Positions 1-12,806 of a stretch of DNA of 64,000 nt are shown here, one piece after another (the stretch's first letter is position 1; every line of letters begins with the position of its first letter). The DNA is taken from NCBI GenBank assembly GCA_022835595.1, contig BQUP01000004.1, positions 248,001 through 312,000 on the forward strand. Direction: 5' to 3'. Below the pieces are notes generated by a model. The model did no database searches. It had not been told where the DNA came from and was given only the letters and a program-made list of their open reading frames with translations. Source of the DNA: Cystobasidium ongulense (lineage: Eukaryota; Basidiomycota; Cystobasidiomycetes; Cystobasidiales; Cystobasidiaceae). The position numbers and the translations under genes were made by a program.

Positions 1-938
1 CCGTCTCCTTATTCTAATTCGCAGCAGAATGCAGGAGGAAGCAGTGGTCGGACTTCACCCGCTTCATTTAGGTCGAGAACTATAACAGCAAGTGATAGAA
101 CACAGGCTACTTCTCCTGAACCTACCATGAGGAATGAAAGCTCTCTTCTTAATGAAAGATCACAGAAGATGAACGCGTCTGCTTCGGAAACTTCTCTTGC
201 TTCTAATTTCCACCCGGATCCTAGGAGGAATGCGATGCAACAGCAACAGCAGCAGCAGCAGTCACAGCATGAACAACAGCAACAGCACGAGTCACAGATC
301 GCTTCTCAGCATCGTACGAATGAGAGTCAGACTAGCTTTGATAGCCATGATTCGTCTGAACGCTCGCGTCATCAGGAGCAGAATGATGATTCACGTTCGC
401 GTGAAGTCAGAAACGAGCGGGAGGAAGGGGATGACTACCAAGAGCGGGGCAATACGTCTGACAAACATGATATGAGCGATGATCCCGAAGCATGGGCGGA
501 TCTGAAGGTGAGTATCTCCATGCTCTCAACCTGTTGCCCACATCTGCAATTTCGTACTGACCTAATATGCCGTTGTTTATGCAGAATTACCTCGAAAATC
601 AGACCGAAGCTATCGTACACTCCATCACTGCTCTTCTTGCTGCCATTCGAGGCGGAGCGCAGCCTATAAAACTGCAAGAAAACCTTTCGCAGATCATTAC
701 GATCGTTTCTTCAATTGTTCAAATTCTACGTGATAATCTACCTTCACATCTTCAAGATGAAAGCGAATCTACTATTCAAGAACTTTCTACAAATTGTCAG
801 AAATTGATTGACTTGCAAAATTCAACTGAAGGAGCATCTCAAACTTTTTCGAAACAAACTAAACAAGCTATGGCTACTGCTTCGTTTGGTGTCGCTAAAT
901 CGCTCAAGGGCATCAATAGCCTACTCTCTTCCGCCTAA
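1..938 (+). CDS. SPA2: SPA2-like polarisome scaffold, C-terminal part (5' end outside window)
   Basis: The reading frame is open from base 1, so the N-terminus lies outside the window. One intron (508-584) joins a low-complexity Ser/Gln-rich region, with a CAG/CAA poly-Gln tract at about 238-295, to a compact helical C-terminal domain that begins NYLENQTEAIVHSI and ends SLKGINSLLSSA before TAA. That domain resembles the GIT1/Spa2 C-terminal homology region. Spa2 scaffolds the polarisome at sites of polarised growth, where it binds formin and MAP-kinase components. The N-terminal Spa2 homology repeats that would settle the identity are not visible. Another large coiled scaffold with the same tail is possible but less likely. 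Confidence 0.72.
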
Positions 939-1423
939 ACTATGCAAACATTCGACGTTCATGTCTTTATTATATCTCACCTCCTTCTTCGATGCAGCCA
1001 TAGCATGTGCTGTCCATAATACCAATACTACTCGTTTATAGTGTCCTGTTGTTGCGTTTTATACGCTATTTGGCTTGCAAAATCGTATGAATCTCTTACT
1101 TTCGATAGGCTTCAACATACGGTCTATCTTGCTGGGTGTACATACATATTCGTGTAGATGCGACTGTTTACTTTCCAGTTATACATGCCTTCTATTCGTC
1201 TTCAGTTGATTTTCCCCCGCCACTGTCTCTTCCTGCCCCGCGATGACCAGCAGGATCCAGCACTTGGTTCTTCTCACACCTTCTTGAAGCTTGCATTCGA
1301 GTCAAAGGATTACCTGAACGCCTCGACCAATACCAACCTCCAGACCGCTAGAACTCCCTCATTCGGATTCCTGTCTGCGTTTCTGAGCTTTACAACTTGA
1401 ACACGATCACGCCGGTGTCCGAA
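939..1423. other. intergenic: SPA2 3' region and oxidoreductase promoter
   Basis: This is 485 bases between two same-strand genes. The first part is AT-rich and probably 3' UTR. The part nearer 1423 is pyrimidine-rich, as expected for a fungal promoter and leader. A short open frame at 1158-1400 has no recognisable domain and I treat it as chance. Confidence 0.6.
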
Positions 1424-3326
1424 ATGTCCAAGGCATACGATATCGTCCTCTACGGCGCATCAGGCTTCACTGTAAGGCGCGCAAGTCTGGATACGAGTGT
1501 TGATCCTACACATCTGACCCTGCTTCGTCCTCCAGGGAACGCTATGCGCCCGCTACCTTCAGAACTGCTCGTCAGCATCAACGAACAAGTTCGCACTTGC
1601 TGGTCGGTCCGAGGGCAAGCTGAAAGCAGTAGCCCAGGAGATTGGTGCTCCAGACACTGCAATGTGATTCATTTGCCCTTCTGGATACTTGGGCATCGAA
1701 CAGCGCTGATGCTATTGCTCCTGCATGTCTCCGGCTTCTTTTGTGATTATTTCACGTGCGTCATGTCATGGCTACTTCAGCTTGATTGCGGATTCTCAAG
1801 ATGAAAATGCTTTACGAGAGATGGTCCGTCAGACGAAGGTTGTTATTACAACGGCTGGACCCTACACTTTGTACGGCTCGACCCTAGTCAAAGTCTGCGC
1901 TGAGAACGGGGTAGGTCCGCGTGTCTGCAAGAAGAAGCGATAAAATTGACCCAGTCCAATTTCCATTACAGGTTCACTGCGTCGACCTTACTGGCGAACC
2001 TACCTGGACACACGACATGCAAAAACTCTATACCGATGCCGCTAAACAAAGCAAAGCCATCTTCATACATGGCGCAGGATTCGATTCGATGCCAGGAGAG
2101 TAAGTTGAGGAAGGCTGCCCTCATTCACTATTACATTGCTGAACTTTCCACTTATATTCAGCCTATCCACCTACATGGCTGTAAAGAAGCTTCGCGAAGC
2201 CACTAAAGCCTCTGCCGGTCTAGTAACAAGTGGTTATTCCATGAAAGGAGGAATGTCAGGAGGTACTTTCGGAACTCTCCTAGTCATCTCCAAACAGTCT
2301 AGAGATCCTGCCAGGAGAGCAATTTTGAATGACCCTTATTCCCTCAGTCCCAGTAAGTTTTTCTGATGCTGTGCCACCTGACTGCCACGGTGTATGCTAA
2401 ATGGAATTGGTTTGGCTTATCAAGTCCGAGGTAAGGATGTCAACAAGCCTTCGCTCACTTATAGCGATGGAGACCGAGTCGGAGGTTTCTTCGTGATGGA
2501 GTCAGCCAACGCTCCCGTTGTACGACAGACTTGGGGTGTATTGGAAGAAGCAGCCAAAAAAAATCCGAGCCATTTCAGCTATGGACCGGAATTCAAGTAG
2601 GCTCTAAACTCTCAGGGGTGCCTTTTTCCATCCTAATCTGATGCTGTGAATCACCTTCTTAGGTATCGAGAATACCATATCACGCCTAACCGCTTCTGGG
2701 CTGGATTGATGTCCGCAACAATCTTCAGCTTCTTCTTGCTGCTCGCAAAAGTCCCTTTCGTAAGTCCGAGTTCAGACCATTCGAGGACGCTTAGAGACTG
2801 ATAATTGGCGTATTCCCTTGGTAATCTCGCGGCAACACAGATGCACAGTCTTGCGCAGAAATATGGCTTGCAGTCTGGTGATGGACCGACTGAGGAACAG
2901 ATGACCAACGGCTCCTTCAAGGTTGTCTCGGTCGCTCGTGACGTTGAGAACAAGGTCTTCGCCAAGACCACGATGAAGGCTCGAGGAGATCCCGGTGCGT
3001 CCTCTCGAATCCATGCCTGCGACGATTCTATTTGCATCTGCTGAAGGGTTATGCCTTCTCCTGCAGGCTATCTTGGAACGTCCATTATGATCTGCGAAGC
3101 TGCACTCGGCCTAGCTCACGATTATGACCGATTGACTGATATCGCCAAGGAAGGTGGCCATCTTACTGCCGCGTGAGTTGAACAGGATTTGTAATTGAGT
3201 ATGCAACGCTGATCTGATCTGTGTGACCTCTTTTATAGCACTGTCTTCGGAGACCAAGTGTTGAAGGAGAGGCTCGAAAAGACAGGTCGCTTCACCTGGG
3301 AGACTGCGCTTGTTGATCGTCCTTAA
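1424..3326 (+). CDS. saccharopine-dehydrogenase-like oxidoreductase (trans-acting enoyl reductase type)
   Basis: The start is the ATG of MSKAYDIVLYGASGFT, whose GASGFTG-type glycine-rich loop is the N-terminal NAD(P)-binding Rossmann motif. The second exon continues it in frame (GTLCARYLQN...LAGRSEGKL). Later exons give VVITTAGPYTLYG, VHCVDLTGE and a C-terminal hydrophobic segment (FWAGLMSATIFSFFLLLAKV), then LGTSIMICEAALGLA. This layout matches the SCCPDH / trans-acting enoyl reductase family of about 400-430 residues, often found on lipid droplets or membranes. There are about eight introns. The substrate is not known for most family members, so a lysine-pathway role should not be assumed. 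The gene is intact as far as I can splice it. Confidence 0.85.
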
Positions 3327-3540
3327 AGAACATGCATGTCCATCAAGCTCATATGGCCCTTTAAAAGCCCAATTTTATGGACATCTCGACTGCGACTCTT
3401 TTTCCCTCTACAATCACCGAATAGCGGATACCCAGCTTATGCAGACACACGAGTGTCAGTGACGTTATTGAACTACTCTTGTTTGCCTTTCTTGCCAAAT
3501 ACACAGGCCAACTACATGCAACGAACTGAATTTGATCCTC

Positions 3541-4508
3541 CTAGTGTACTTGTTGCTGTGGTGGTGGTATCATAATATTGGCAGTCCGTCCGGCTTCGCC
3601 AGACCGCAAGAGTCCCACGTGCGGCATAACATGGTATTGCAATGCCAAAGTCATGTTCGTTCCCCTGCACGTGCATCACAACCGTCAGTGACATACTTAT
3701 AGCTTGCTTCGAAGATACTTACGTTAGACGCTCAAGCGATTTGAAGGCATACTGGAGGTGAACGGGGATCAGTACACTGCTTTTTGCAGACTTGTAGGGT
3801 ACTCAGAAGCTTACCTTGTTGCGAATACCTTCCATGTTGATCTTTGCATTGTTCTTTCTACGTACTATCCGGTCCCACAACACGACCGCGTTTTCAGGCT
3901 GTACAGCAGAAGTACATCAGTATGTATCGGATTAGACAAAACTCAGGAATGCTCCGAGTGAGGCTTGACATACATATTTCTCGGTGTGGAATTCAGCAAC
4001 GACCTGCAGCATCAACTGCTTCGTGTTGTAGTTAAACAGCGGTGTCAGGTCTACCGATACAAAGTAGATCGAAGTTAGCAGCTCTACATGCAGAGTTGGC
4101 CAAAGTGGATTTAGACACACCCGCTTTAAGATCAAACTTGGTGAACAAGAAGTCTTGAGCTTTGCCTTGTTGACCTCGGCCGACCATGCTGTTTGTTCGT
4201 GTAGTGCGATCACGTAGATATCAGGGCGCGATGATGTTGAAGCGAATGAAGCAGCAGGCATGGCGTGAGATAGTGGAAATGATTAGAATTGTGCCGCTTA
4301 TGTATATGAGCGTGTCGCAACTTGCACGTTGACATTGCCGACTGATAGGCGTGCTGGCTCTATGCTCGCCGGCATGAATAGAGACGAGATGGCGACGGCT
4401 AGCAGAAGTAGCAGCCCGAAGGTGGTGCCTTGCGCACTGTAGATGCATACTTGTCAGCTTTGCATGCTCTTCCTGCTATCGTTCCTGGTTATGCATACAA
4501 CACGCCAT
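3541..4508 (-). CDS. SPC3: signal peptidase complex subunit 3
   Basis: Subunit of the ER signal peptidase complex that stabilises the catalytic subunit. The exons read, in order: an N-terminal membrane anchor (IYSAQGTTFGLLLLLAVAI); the luminal motif QDFLFTKFDLKA joined across an intron to DLTPLFNYNTKQ, the family signature; NAVVLWDRIVRRKNNAKIN; and a C-terminal exon with MTLALQYHVMPHVG ending before TAG. Length (about 190 residues) fits the family. Two joints are uncertain. The start I prefer (ATG at 4508, then an intron of about 49 bases) gives a short MACLC lead. The junction between the anchor exon and the DFLFTKFDL exon does not resolve with a canonical GT...AG pair in the right phase. 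Confidence 0.85.
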
Positions 4509-5008
4509 TGAGCCGTTGGACAGTAGAATGCCTGTGGTTGAAGATGTATCAGCTGCCAACTCCGCTGCCGTCTCAGCTGAGGAAGCTCTCACATCTTCTG
4601 AAGCACACGTTCTGCAAGCCTGCTGGCTCAGTGCGGTTATTTGTATGATGATTTTGGGAGTCGGTTACTGACTATGAGAGCATGGCTTGCGGCGTGGCAA
4701 AGGATGCAGGGCCGACGTTTAGCAATCAACCAGGTTATATATCGCTATCAGTATTGACGATATCGCGCGTTCACCCTCTGAATTACGAGCACGATTTCCC
4801 ATAAAAGCAAAATACAATGCTACAAGATACTGCAGTCTTTCCTGTTCTTTTTTCTTGTTAAACTGATGCCCATTACCGAACTGTCTACCTCTGTACTAAC
4901 CTTTAGCGACTGCAAGGGTATTGAACGACGTTGTATATCTGATGCATTAACTGATAAACTTCTAACGTAATAAGCACTTCCACTGCTTCGTCTTTTCGAT
5001 TATTCCAA
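4509..5008. other. intergenic: SPC3 promoter and RdRP 3' region
   Basis: About 500 bases between two minus-strand genes. I see no coding signal, RNA gene or strong repeat. The stretch near 4735-4780 is AT-rich (TATATATCGCTATCAG). Confidence 0.55.
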
Positions 5009-8000
5009 CTATTCCGTTCCAAGATATTGAGAGAATGGGTTCTTGGGAAGCTTGTTGAGAATCCATCTGGTTGACTTTGTTGTTTCTCGTCCCTTGCAAG
5101 GTGAATCCGGTGCCTTATCGCTCTGGATGGTTCCTTGGGATGAGCCAATCCCACTATCATCTGCCAAATCCACATCGCGATACTTCAGCAACTCGTCAAT
5201 CTCATTCATGAGTTCTTCCTCTTCCGTATGAAGATCATCGTCCAGCATTCCTGAGAATACGTCTTCCTCTTCACTCGTCACCAATGAGCTCGTCCTCGAT
5301 GGAGATCCAGCATTGCTTAGTGGGCTTACTTCCACTGCCATTCTTCTTCCCTGTTTCTTTGTTGGTGTCCACAACTGATAATTATCCTGCAAATGCCATT
5401 CAAGAAGCACGACGACACACACTAACTCAGTATTATCCGGACCAAGCCGGAAGCAGTTCAAGTGATGTATATCCAAGTAATTAAGCTCGCAAGCCTTTAC
5501 GCCCGCTTACCTTCGGTTTCTTAGAGGGACTACTGGAGTTAACAGCTGTAGGGGCCGACTTGCGCTTAGGAGAGATAGCTACGGTTGTCTCGGGTTGTTG
5601 ATTTTCCTGCCTCGGAGCTGGGTTGAGCGGCTTGGCACGCTTCTGCGCTTTGCTAGTAAGTATTGCATAGTTGACCATAGTTGGACCCAACATATCCGGG
5701 AATCCAGGAGCGGACTGAGATCGACGTGACGTTGCACCAGCTTTTAGATCGCACAGGAATTTGAATCCAACTAGCAGAGCGAACCTGTCACAGAGTGGCG
5801 CCAACCAATGCGAGGATGAAGCTGTGGTACTAGCGACCTCGTAGATGCAAGATATCTGAATGAAAATGATGTCCTGGTGTAAGCTGGGTTGTTTTACTTG
5901 AGACTGTCTGTGAAGCATTGACACAGCCAGTCACGAAACCTTACAAGCAGATGCCGCCATGTCCAAGTAGTGGACGGGTATGCCAGGCCTCCCAATGTGG
6001 AACTGGCCTTATCCCAGAATTTGGCCATGAGGAAGTGAGCTTCCCGCTGATAGGTCTTGGCACCGTCCTCTGTCGGAGATCTGGACGTCCAGAGCTTTTC
6101 AGAATGAGAGCGATAACGCTGGAGCTCTGACTACGGAGATAGTGTAAGTGAAGCTATGTACCGAAATAATGAAAACGTACATTAGCAAAATGTTTCATTC
6201 GTTCCAGAGGAGTCCCTGATTCGCGAGGGAAGACATCCGTGTTTGCAGAAGCCGCACGCCACAGCTCGACCAGATCTGGATCTTGGAATGGTTTACCATA
6301 ATTTGCGAGTTCCAATTTAGGAGAAGTCTTCACTTGATCAGCAGAATTGTTACGAAGTACACCTCTGGGTGATCTGTCGGCTTTTTGGATAGAGGAAGGT
6401 GCTCGTCTACTTTGCAGATTGACATCGCCATTGTCGTCCTTCTTTCTGCTGGGTGTTAGATATCCAGGCTGACCGCTGCTACTGCTGTCGCTATCTGATT
6501 CTACGGCACGGGCATGCAAGTTGGCTTCGTCTGTGTTGCCGAGGACCCTCACTCGGATCAGATTTTGCAGAGCTTCATCACTCAGATGGGCATACTTGAA
6601 ACGAAGCCCTTGCTTGGTTGCGTCAAGAGCAGAGGTATACAGATGGCCCGCTGTTACAGAGATTGAATCACCGACGCCGCGTGCACTGCAAGGCGAAAAG
6701 ATTTAGTATAGTCCGAAGCCTGGTTTGGCGTTCCAATCTTACTCAAGGTATGCGTCGTGTAGCTTGCTCAAAATCCCGTAAGATGTTGGCAGAAAGAATG
6801 GCATGAGTCTGGACGTAATGGTCAGCCTAAAAGATATGATCCCAGAGGCATGGAAAGAGTCATGCTTACAATGCTTCTTGCATGTATCGTGTCTTTTCTA
6901 GACCATTCTTCGGCATGGATTCATAAAACTCGGCCATCTGGAAGATCGCTTTATCTCCGATTTGGACAGGTTGTTTGGCAAAGTACTCCTCGGTCTCGAA
7001 TGGCGGAGTAATGTAGTCATCTGAAGCGTTCTCCCATCTAGCGGTCAAGCGAGGCTCCCATATAATGTCAACCATGTCGCCTAGATAAATTCACGCTGAT
7101 CAGCAGATTTTCTTGAAGGGGTCTAGGAGATACGTACCATCATAGTCACCACCGGAAAGCTTTGCCATTACAGGAATGGGACCCTTTGCCGAGCAAACGA
7201 CTACATCAAATAGATTGGATAGTTGGGGAAGATTGACTGCATGGCATAACTGCCAATCTGTGGCCTGTGCTGTTGGCGAGCGATTGAGTAAGACCTTTCC
7301 AGTCAGAACACTACCCATCTGACGGTCTGTATATGGGTCAATCAATGGATTCTGCAGCTCTGTATCAGTTTGTGAGTCCTCTCAGGATATGGAATTTACT
7401 TACTGATGACTGAAAGAAGACCTGATTCGGTAGAAGGGTACCAGTATGATCTACGATAACAAACGCATGCCGACTTTTAGGTACCGGGCATTTGGCGGCC
7501 TTGTCTAACTTCACTACTCCTTCTTTGATCTGTTGCAATCGACCTTTGACATATGGATGATTGACGGGAAAGCCCGCCAAAAGAAGAAGCTGCACTTGCG
7601 CTTCCCATTGCACTGGTTGTCCAGACAAAGGATGCATGTCTGAAACGGCGGGTTCTTCATATAGCTGAATATCTTCATCGTCCGGGTCTCTATAACCATA
7701 TTTCATGGGACCGCGCAGGGCGCCAAGAGAAGAGCTGTGCGTCGAGTGTAGATTCTTCTCCAAAGCGTTCATCAAAGTTGGAACATCTTCTTCTTCCAGA
7801 AAGGCATAATCCGCTTGCTCCCCTGCCTCTTTGCGTAGAGCCTCGATAGCCTCATCGATATTGACAGTGTTCTCGCTGATGGAACAGGCCTGCCGAAGTA
7901 CGGTCAGAGCCTGAGGACCGATGGATCCACTGTGACCAGGAGTTGACCTTCTGACTACATCAAAGGTGAAGGCGTTCAAAGGTACGTCGCATTTGTGCTG

Positions 8001-10337
8001 CGATGCTCTGATTTCGATCCATTCGCCGTCCCCTCCATCCGGGTCAAAATCACAGGGCAGATTCCACAAGCCTTTGCAACCCTGATGTGACGACAAGTTT
8101 AGCTTCACGTAAAATGTATTGTACAATCAACCACTTACCCCGATTCTCGCTTGGTAGGCCGCTACAAGATTTGGTCAGTACGATTGTAAGCGTTTCGAAG
8201 GTGCGTGACTAACTGGCGATAGCTTCGCCTTTGAGCCCGAGAGTCTCGTGAATTCTTCGAGCGAACTGCCAGCTCAAAAGACCATTCTGTAAGCGGATGG
8301 GCGAGATGTCAGTACTCATTCGGTTATGTAATGCAGTACCTCATGATCACCCCATCTGTTGTTACCACTTCCCTGTAGGAGGGACGGTCGCGCTTGATTA
8401 TCTCCGAATGGTCATATGTAGCGTCGTAGGTGTGAATAACTTGCTCTGCTCCTAAACGAATGGAGAACTCGACAACGACCTGTTTCGGTCTTCTACCGGA
8501 GCTTCGTATTCCCTGGAGCGTGTCGGCGAACACTGCGAGTTTCTTGGAAGTGGGAGATGACCTGAGGTGATCTGTGCCGTGATAAGACGACCAAACATAT
8601 GACTCGCCGTTAATGATTCCGGATAAACACGCTGAGACAATGCAGCAGACAACACATCAGATCTCATTTAAGCAGATACGAGGACTATCATGACTCACAT
8701 GGCACAAATGGCATATCGAGTTCTTTAGCCAAACGGTTCATCTCCCTTGGTAATATGGGAAGAGTATGACTTGTGAGGTCGGGCACTGGATCACAAGCCG
8801 TAATTAGCAAACGAACCCAATGCGATGGAGTGGCCACCTACCCCAGGCGATGAGGTGCGGTATTCGAACCGGAATCGTTTGACTGTCGAACAGGGAGATA
8901 CGCGCAGCATATTTTGCTATTGACAAGTCGGGGTTTTTCCCCTCGCTCATCGGAATAAGCTTGTCAAGAAATTCCGGCGCAGATAAGTTGCTATATTGAC
9001 CGCTTAAGCTACGCTCTGACCATAGGAAAAGAGTCCGCGTTCCAGCTTTGCCATACATAAGTCTATAGGCGCCATCTGAGAGCAACAAAGTTAGTAAAGC
9101 TGCTTCCAAATATCAAGAGGATTTACATACCAAGAATGTGAATAGGCTTATAAAATATTTGTTGAAAATGGCGCATCAGAGATCTGGCGGCTTGTAGCTT
9201 GTTCAGGGTGTGTCCATCGGTCTCTCCTCCCTCTTGATAGAGGATTGGATCCTGCAGCTTCCACAGGAGGTCTTGGTCGACCTTTGCACGAATAAACCTC
9301 TCAGTACTGTGTAGTCGAAGTATTCGGCGGGAGTTTTCGAGGACGGGAGGCGCCATCTTCATCTTGAAATACAGCCGGTCGCTCGTATGCCGCTCAATGA
9401 CAACCTGAAAGGAAAGATTGCCAGCTGCGATTGCTGCCGCTTCTCCTCCCGCCTCCCTTAGCTTATCCCAAAAGGAGGTATCCAGGGCTTTCGGTATGGG
9501 AGCCAAAGGTCCTTCGTTCTTCGTCTGAACATACCGAGACGTCAACTTCTGCACGTCATTGCAGACAGATTGATCGTTCTTGAAAGCTTTCCATCGTTGC
9601 AAAGCATCTGGTGTTATGATTTTCGCGGGAAGAGGGCCATTTGGTTGAATTCTCCGGCCCAGCTCCCATCTGACCAGGAAAGAGAAGTTCCCTATACACC
9701 ACAGAATATTTGATTAACGTATGTATCCGTTGAAACAAGGTTACATACTCACTCTGGATATCAGCGTCGTGTTTTCCAAAGTTGACTCCTTGCAAATGCG
9801 TGCCGCAATCCTTGTAGCCGAGTGTAGCTTCGGACGGGATAATGGCTTTCGCCATACTAAAAATCCGCTCGTGGGAAGTGAGGAGTCGAAAGAGGTGGTC
9901 AAGGACTTGCAGGGAGGTCGAACGTGACGATATGGTTCTAGAGATTGTCTACCTGCTTATAATGAACCTCTACCTGATTGACCAAATAATCAGCGAGAGT
10001 TCCGCAAGAATTCGGCTGCTCTTCCGTTACCTTCGCGGTCCAAATATCTTGAACGGTGCGCGACACTGGGGCAGAGCCAGAGTATCGGTATCGTCGTGTG
10101 ATGCTGGGAAAGGTCTTCTTTATTACGATAGCATTTTCTCTTCTCTGAGGAGTTCAAGTTCTACGATCCTGCAATATGCGTCGACTCCGACTCTAACGGT
10201 GAACGAAGAAACCTTGGTGAAGCCGAAACTGGACAGAGGCAGAAAGTCGAGAAATACGAGAGAGTCGGGTGAAGAGGGAAGAGCGAGAGCTCGAGAGTTT
10301 GGTAGAGTTGTCCACTGAGTCGGCGCTGTGAAGACAT
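5009..10337 (-). CDS. RNA-dependent RNA polymerase (RNAi/quelling, QDE-1/RDR type)
   Basis: Cellular RNA-dependent RNA polymerase that makes double-stranded RNA for Dicer in fungal silencing. From the N-terminus I can read IWTAKVTEEQPNSCGTLADY (about 10020), HERIFSMAKAIIPSEATLGY (about 9860), then a core with VTTDGV, RIHETLGLKGEA, HAFVIVDHTGTLLPNQVF, GKVLLNRSP and the catalytic loop GGDYDGD. The loop is split by a 57-base intron (7081-7137) inside the Gly codon. Downstream are the helical C-terminal domain (SCIYEVAS...FKFLCDLKAG) and a disordered acidic tail ending NPFSQYLGTE. Length is roughly 1,400 residues with many introns. The 5' end is uncertain: coding is solid to about 10160, and the ATG at 10337 is the likeliest start. 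Confidence 0.9.
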
Positions 10338-10596
10338 GATAAGGTCAGCGTCTGGTATAATTCCCTGCGAACGCAGAGGCGCTTTGACGTTCCTGATGTA
10401 CCTAGTAAGAAGATGGGATTGGGTGTACACCGGCTGAGAGAAGGCACGAGTGACATGACCTGCTTGATGAATTCCTCTGATAGCCGAGTCTGTGCTCTCT
10501 CGTTGACGGGAATACCTTGACCACTCTACGCGACCTTGAGCAGCCTTTTGAGGCGGAGATTCGCGCTTGCAGACTGGCTCAGCACCGACTGACGCT
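10338..10596. promoter_or_regulatory. shared divergent promoter, RdRP / mitochondrial TyrRS
   Basis: About 260 bases separate the proposed RdRP start (-) from the TyrRS start (+), so both promoters must lie here or overlap the neighbouring leader. No clear TATA box is seen. The RdRP leader may extend further into this stretch. Confidence 0.45.
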
Positions 10597-12618
<2,022 letters not shown>

Positions 12619-12806
12619 TCCTTCACTAGGACTGGTTTCTGTCTCATGTGTTGTTGTATCAGTATTGCTTCAGCTTCGCAAACCCTACTTTTCACAAGTC
12701 ACGTATACTTGCCCGATCAGTCCTGCCGGCACCCTTCATCCATTTGCTTTGCTGCACTCTTTCATCCATTTGCGTTGGTGCAAAAGTCGAAGCCTTGCCA
12801 GTCCAT

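Noticed and set aside
1158-1400. Open frame in the leader of the oxidoreductase gene
   Set aside because: No domain, lies in a pyrimidine-rich promoter/leader, and ends just before the true ATG at 1424.
2651-3037. Minus-strand open frame over the oxidoreductase
   Set aside because: Opposite-strand shadow of clearly coding plus-strand exons.
9721-10318. Plus-strand open frames over the RdRP N-terminal region
   Set aside because: They overlap minus-strand exons that read as RdRP (HERIFSMAKAII and IWTAKVTEEQ), so they are shadows.
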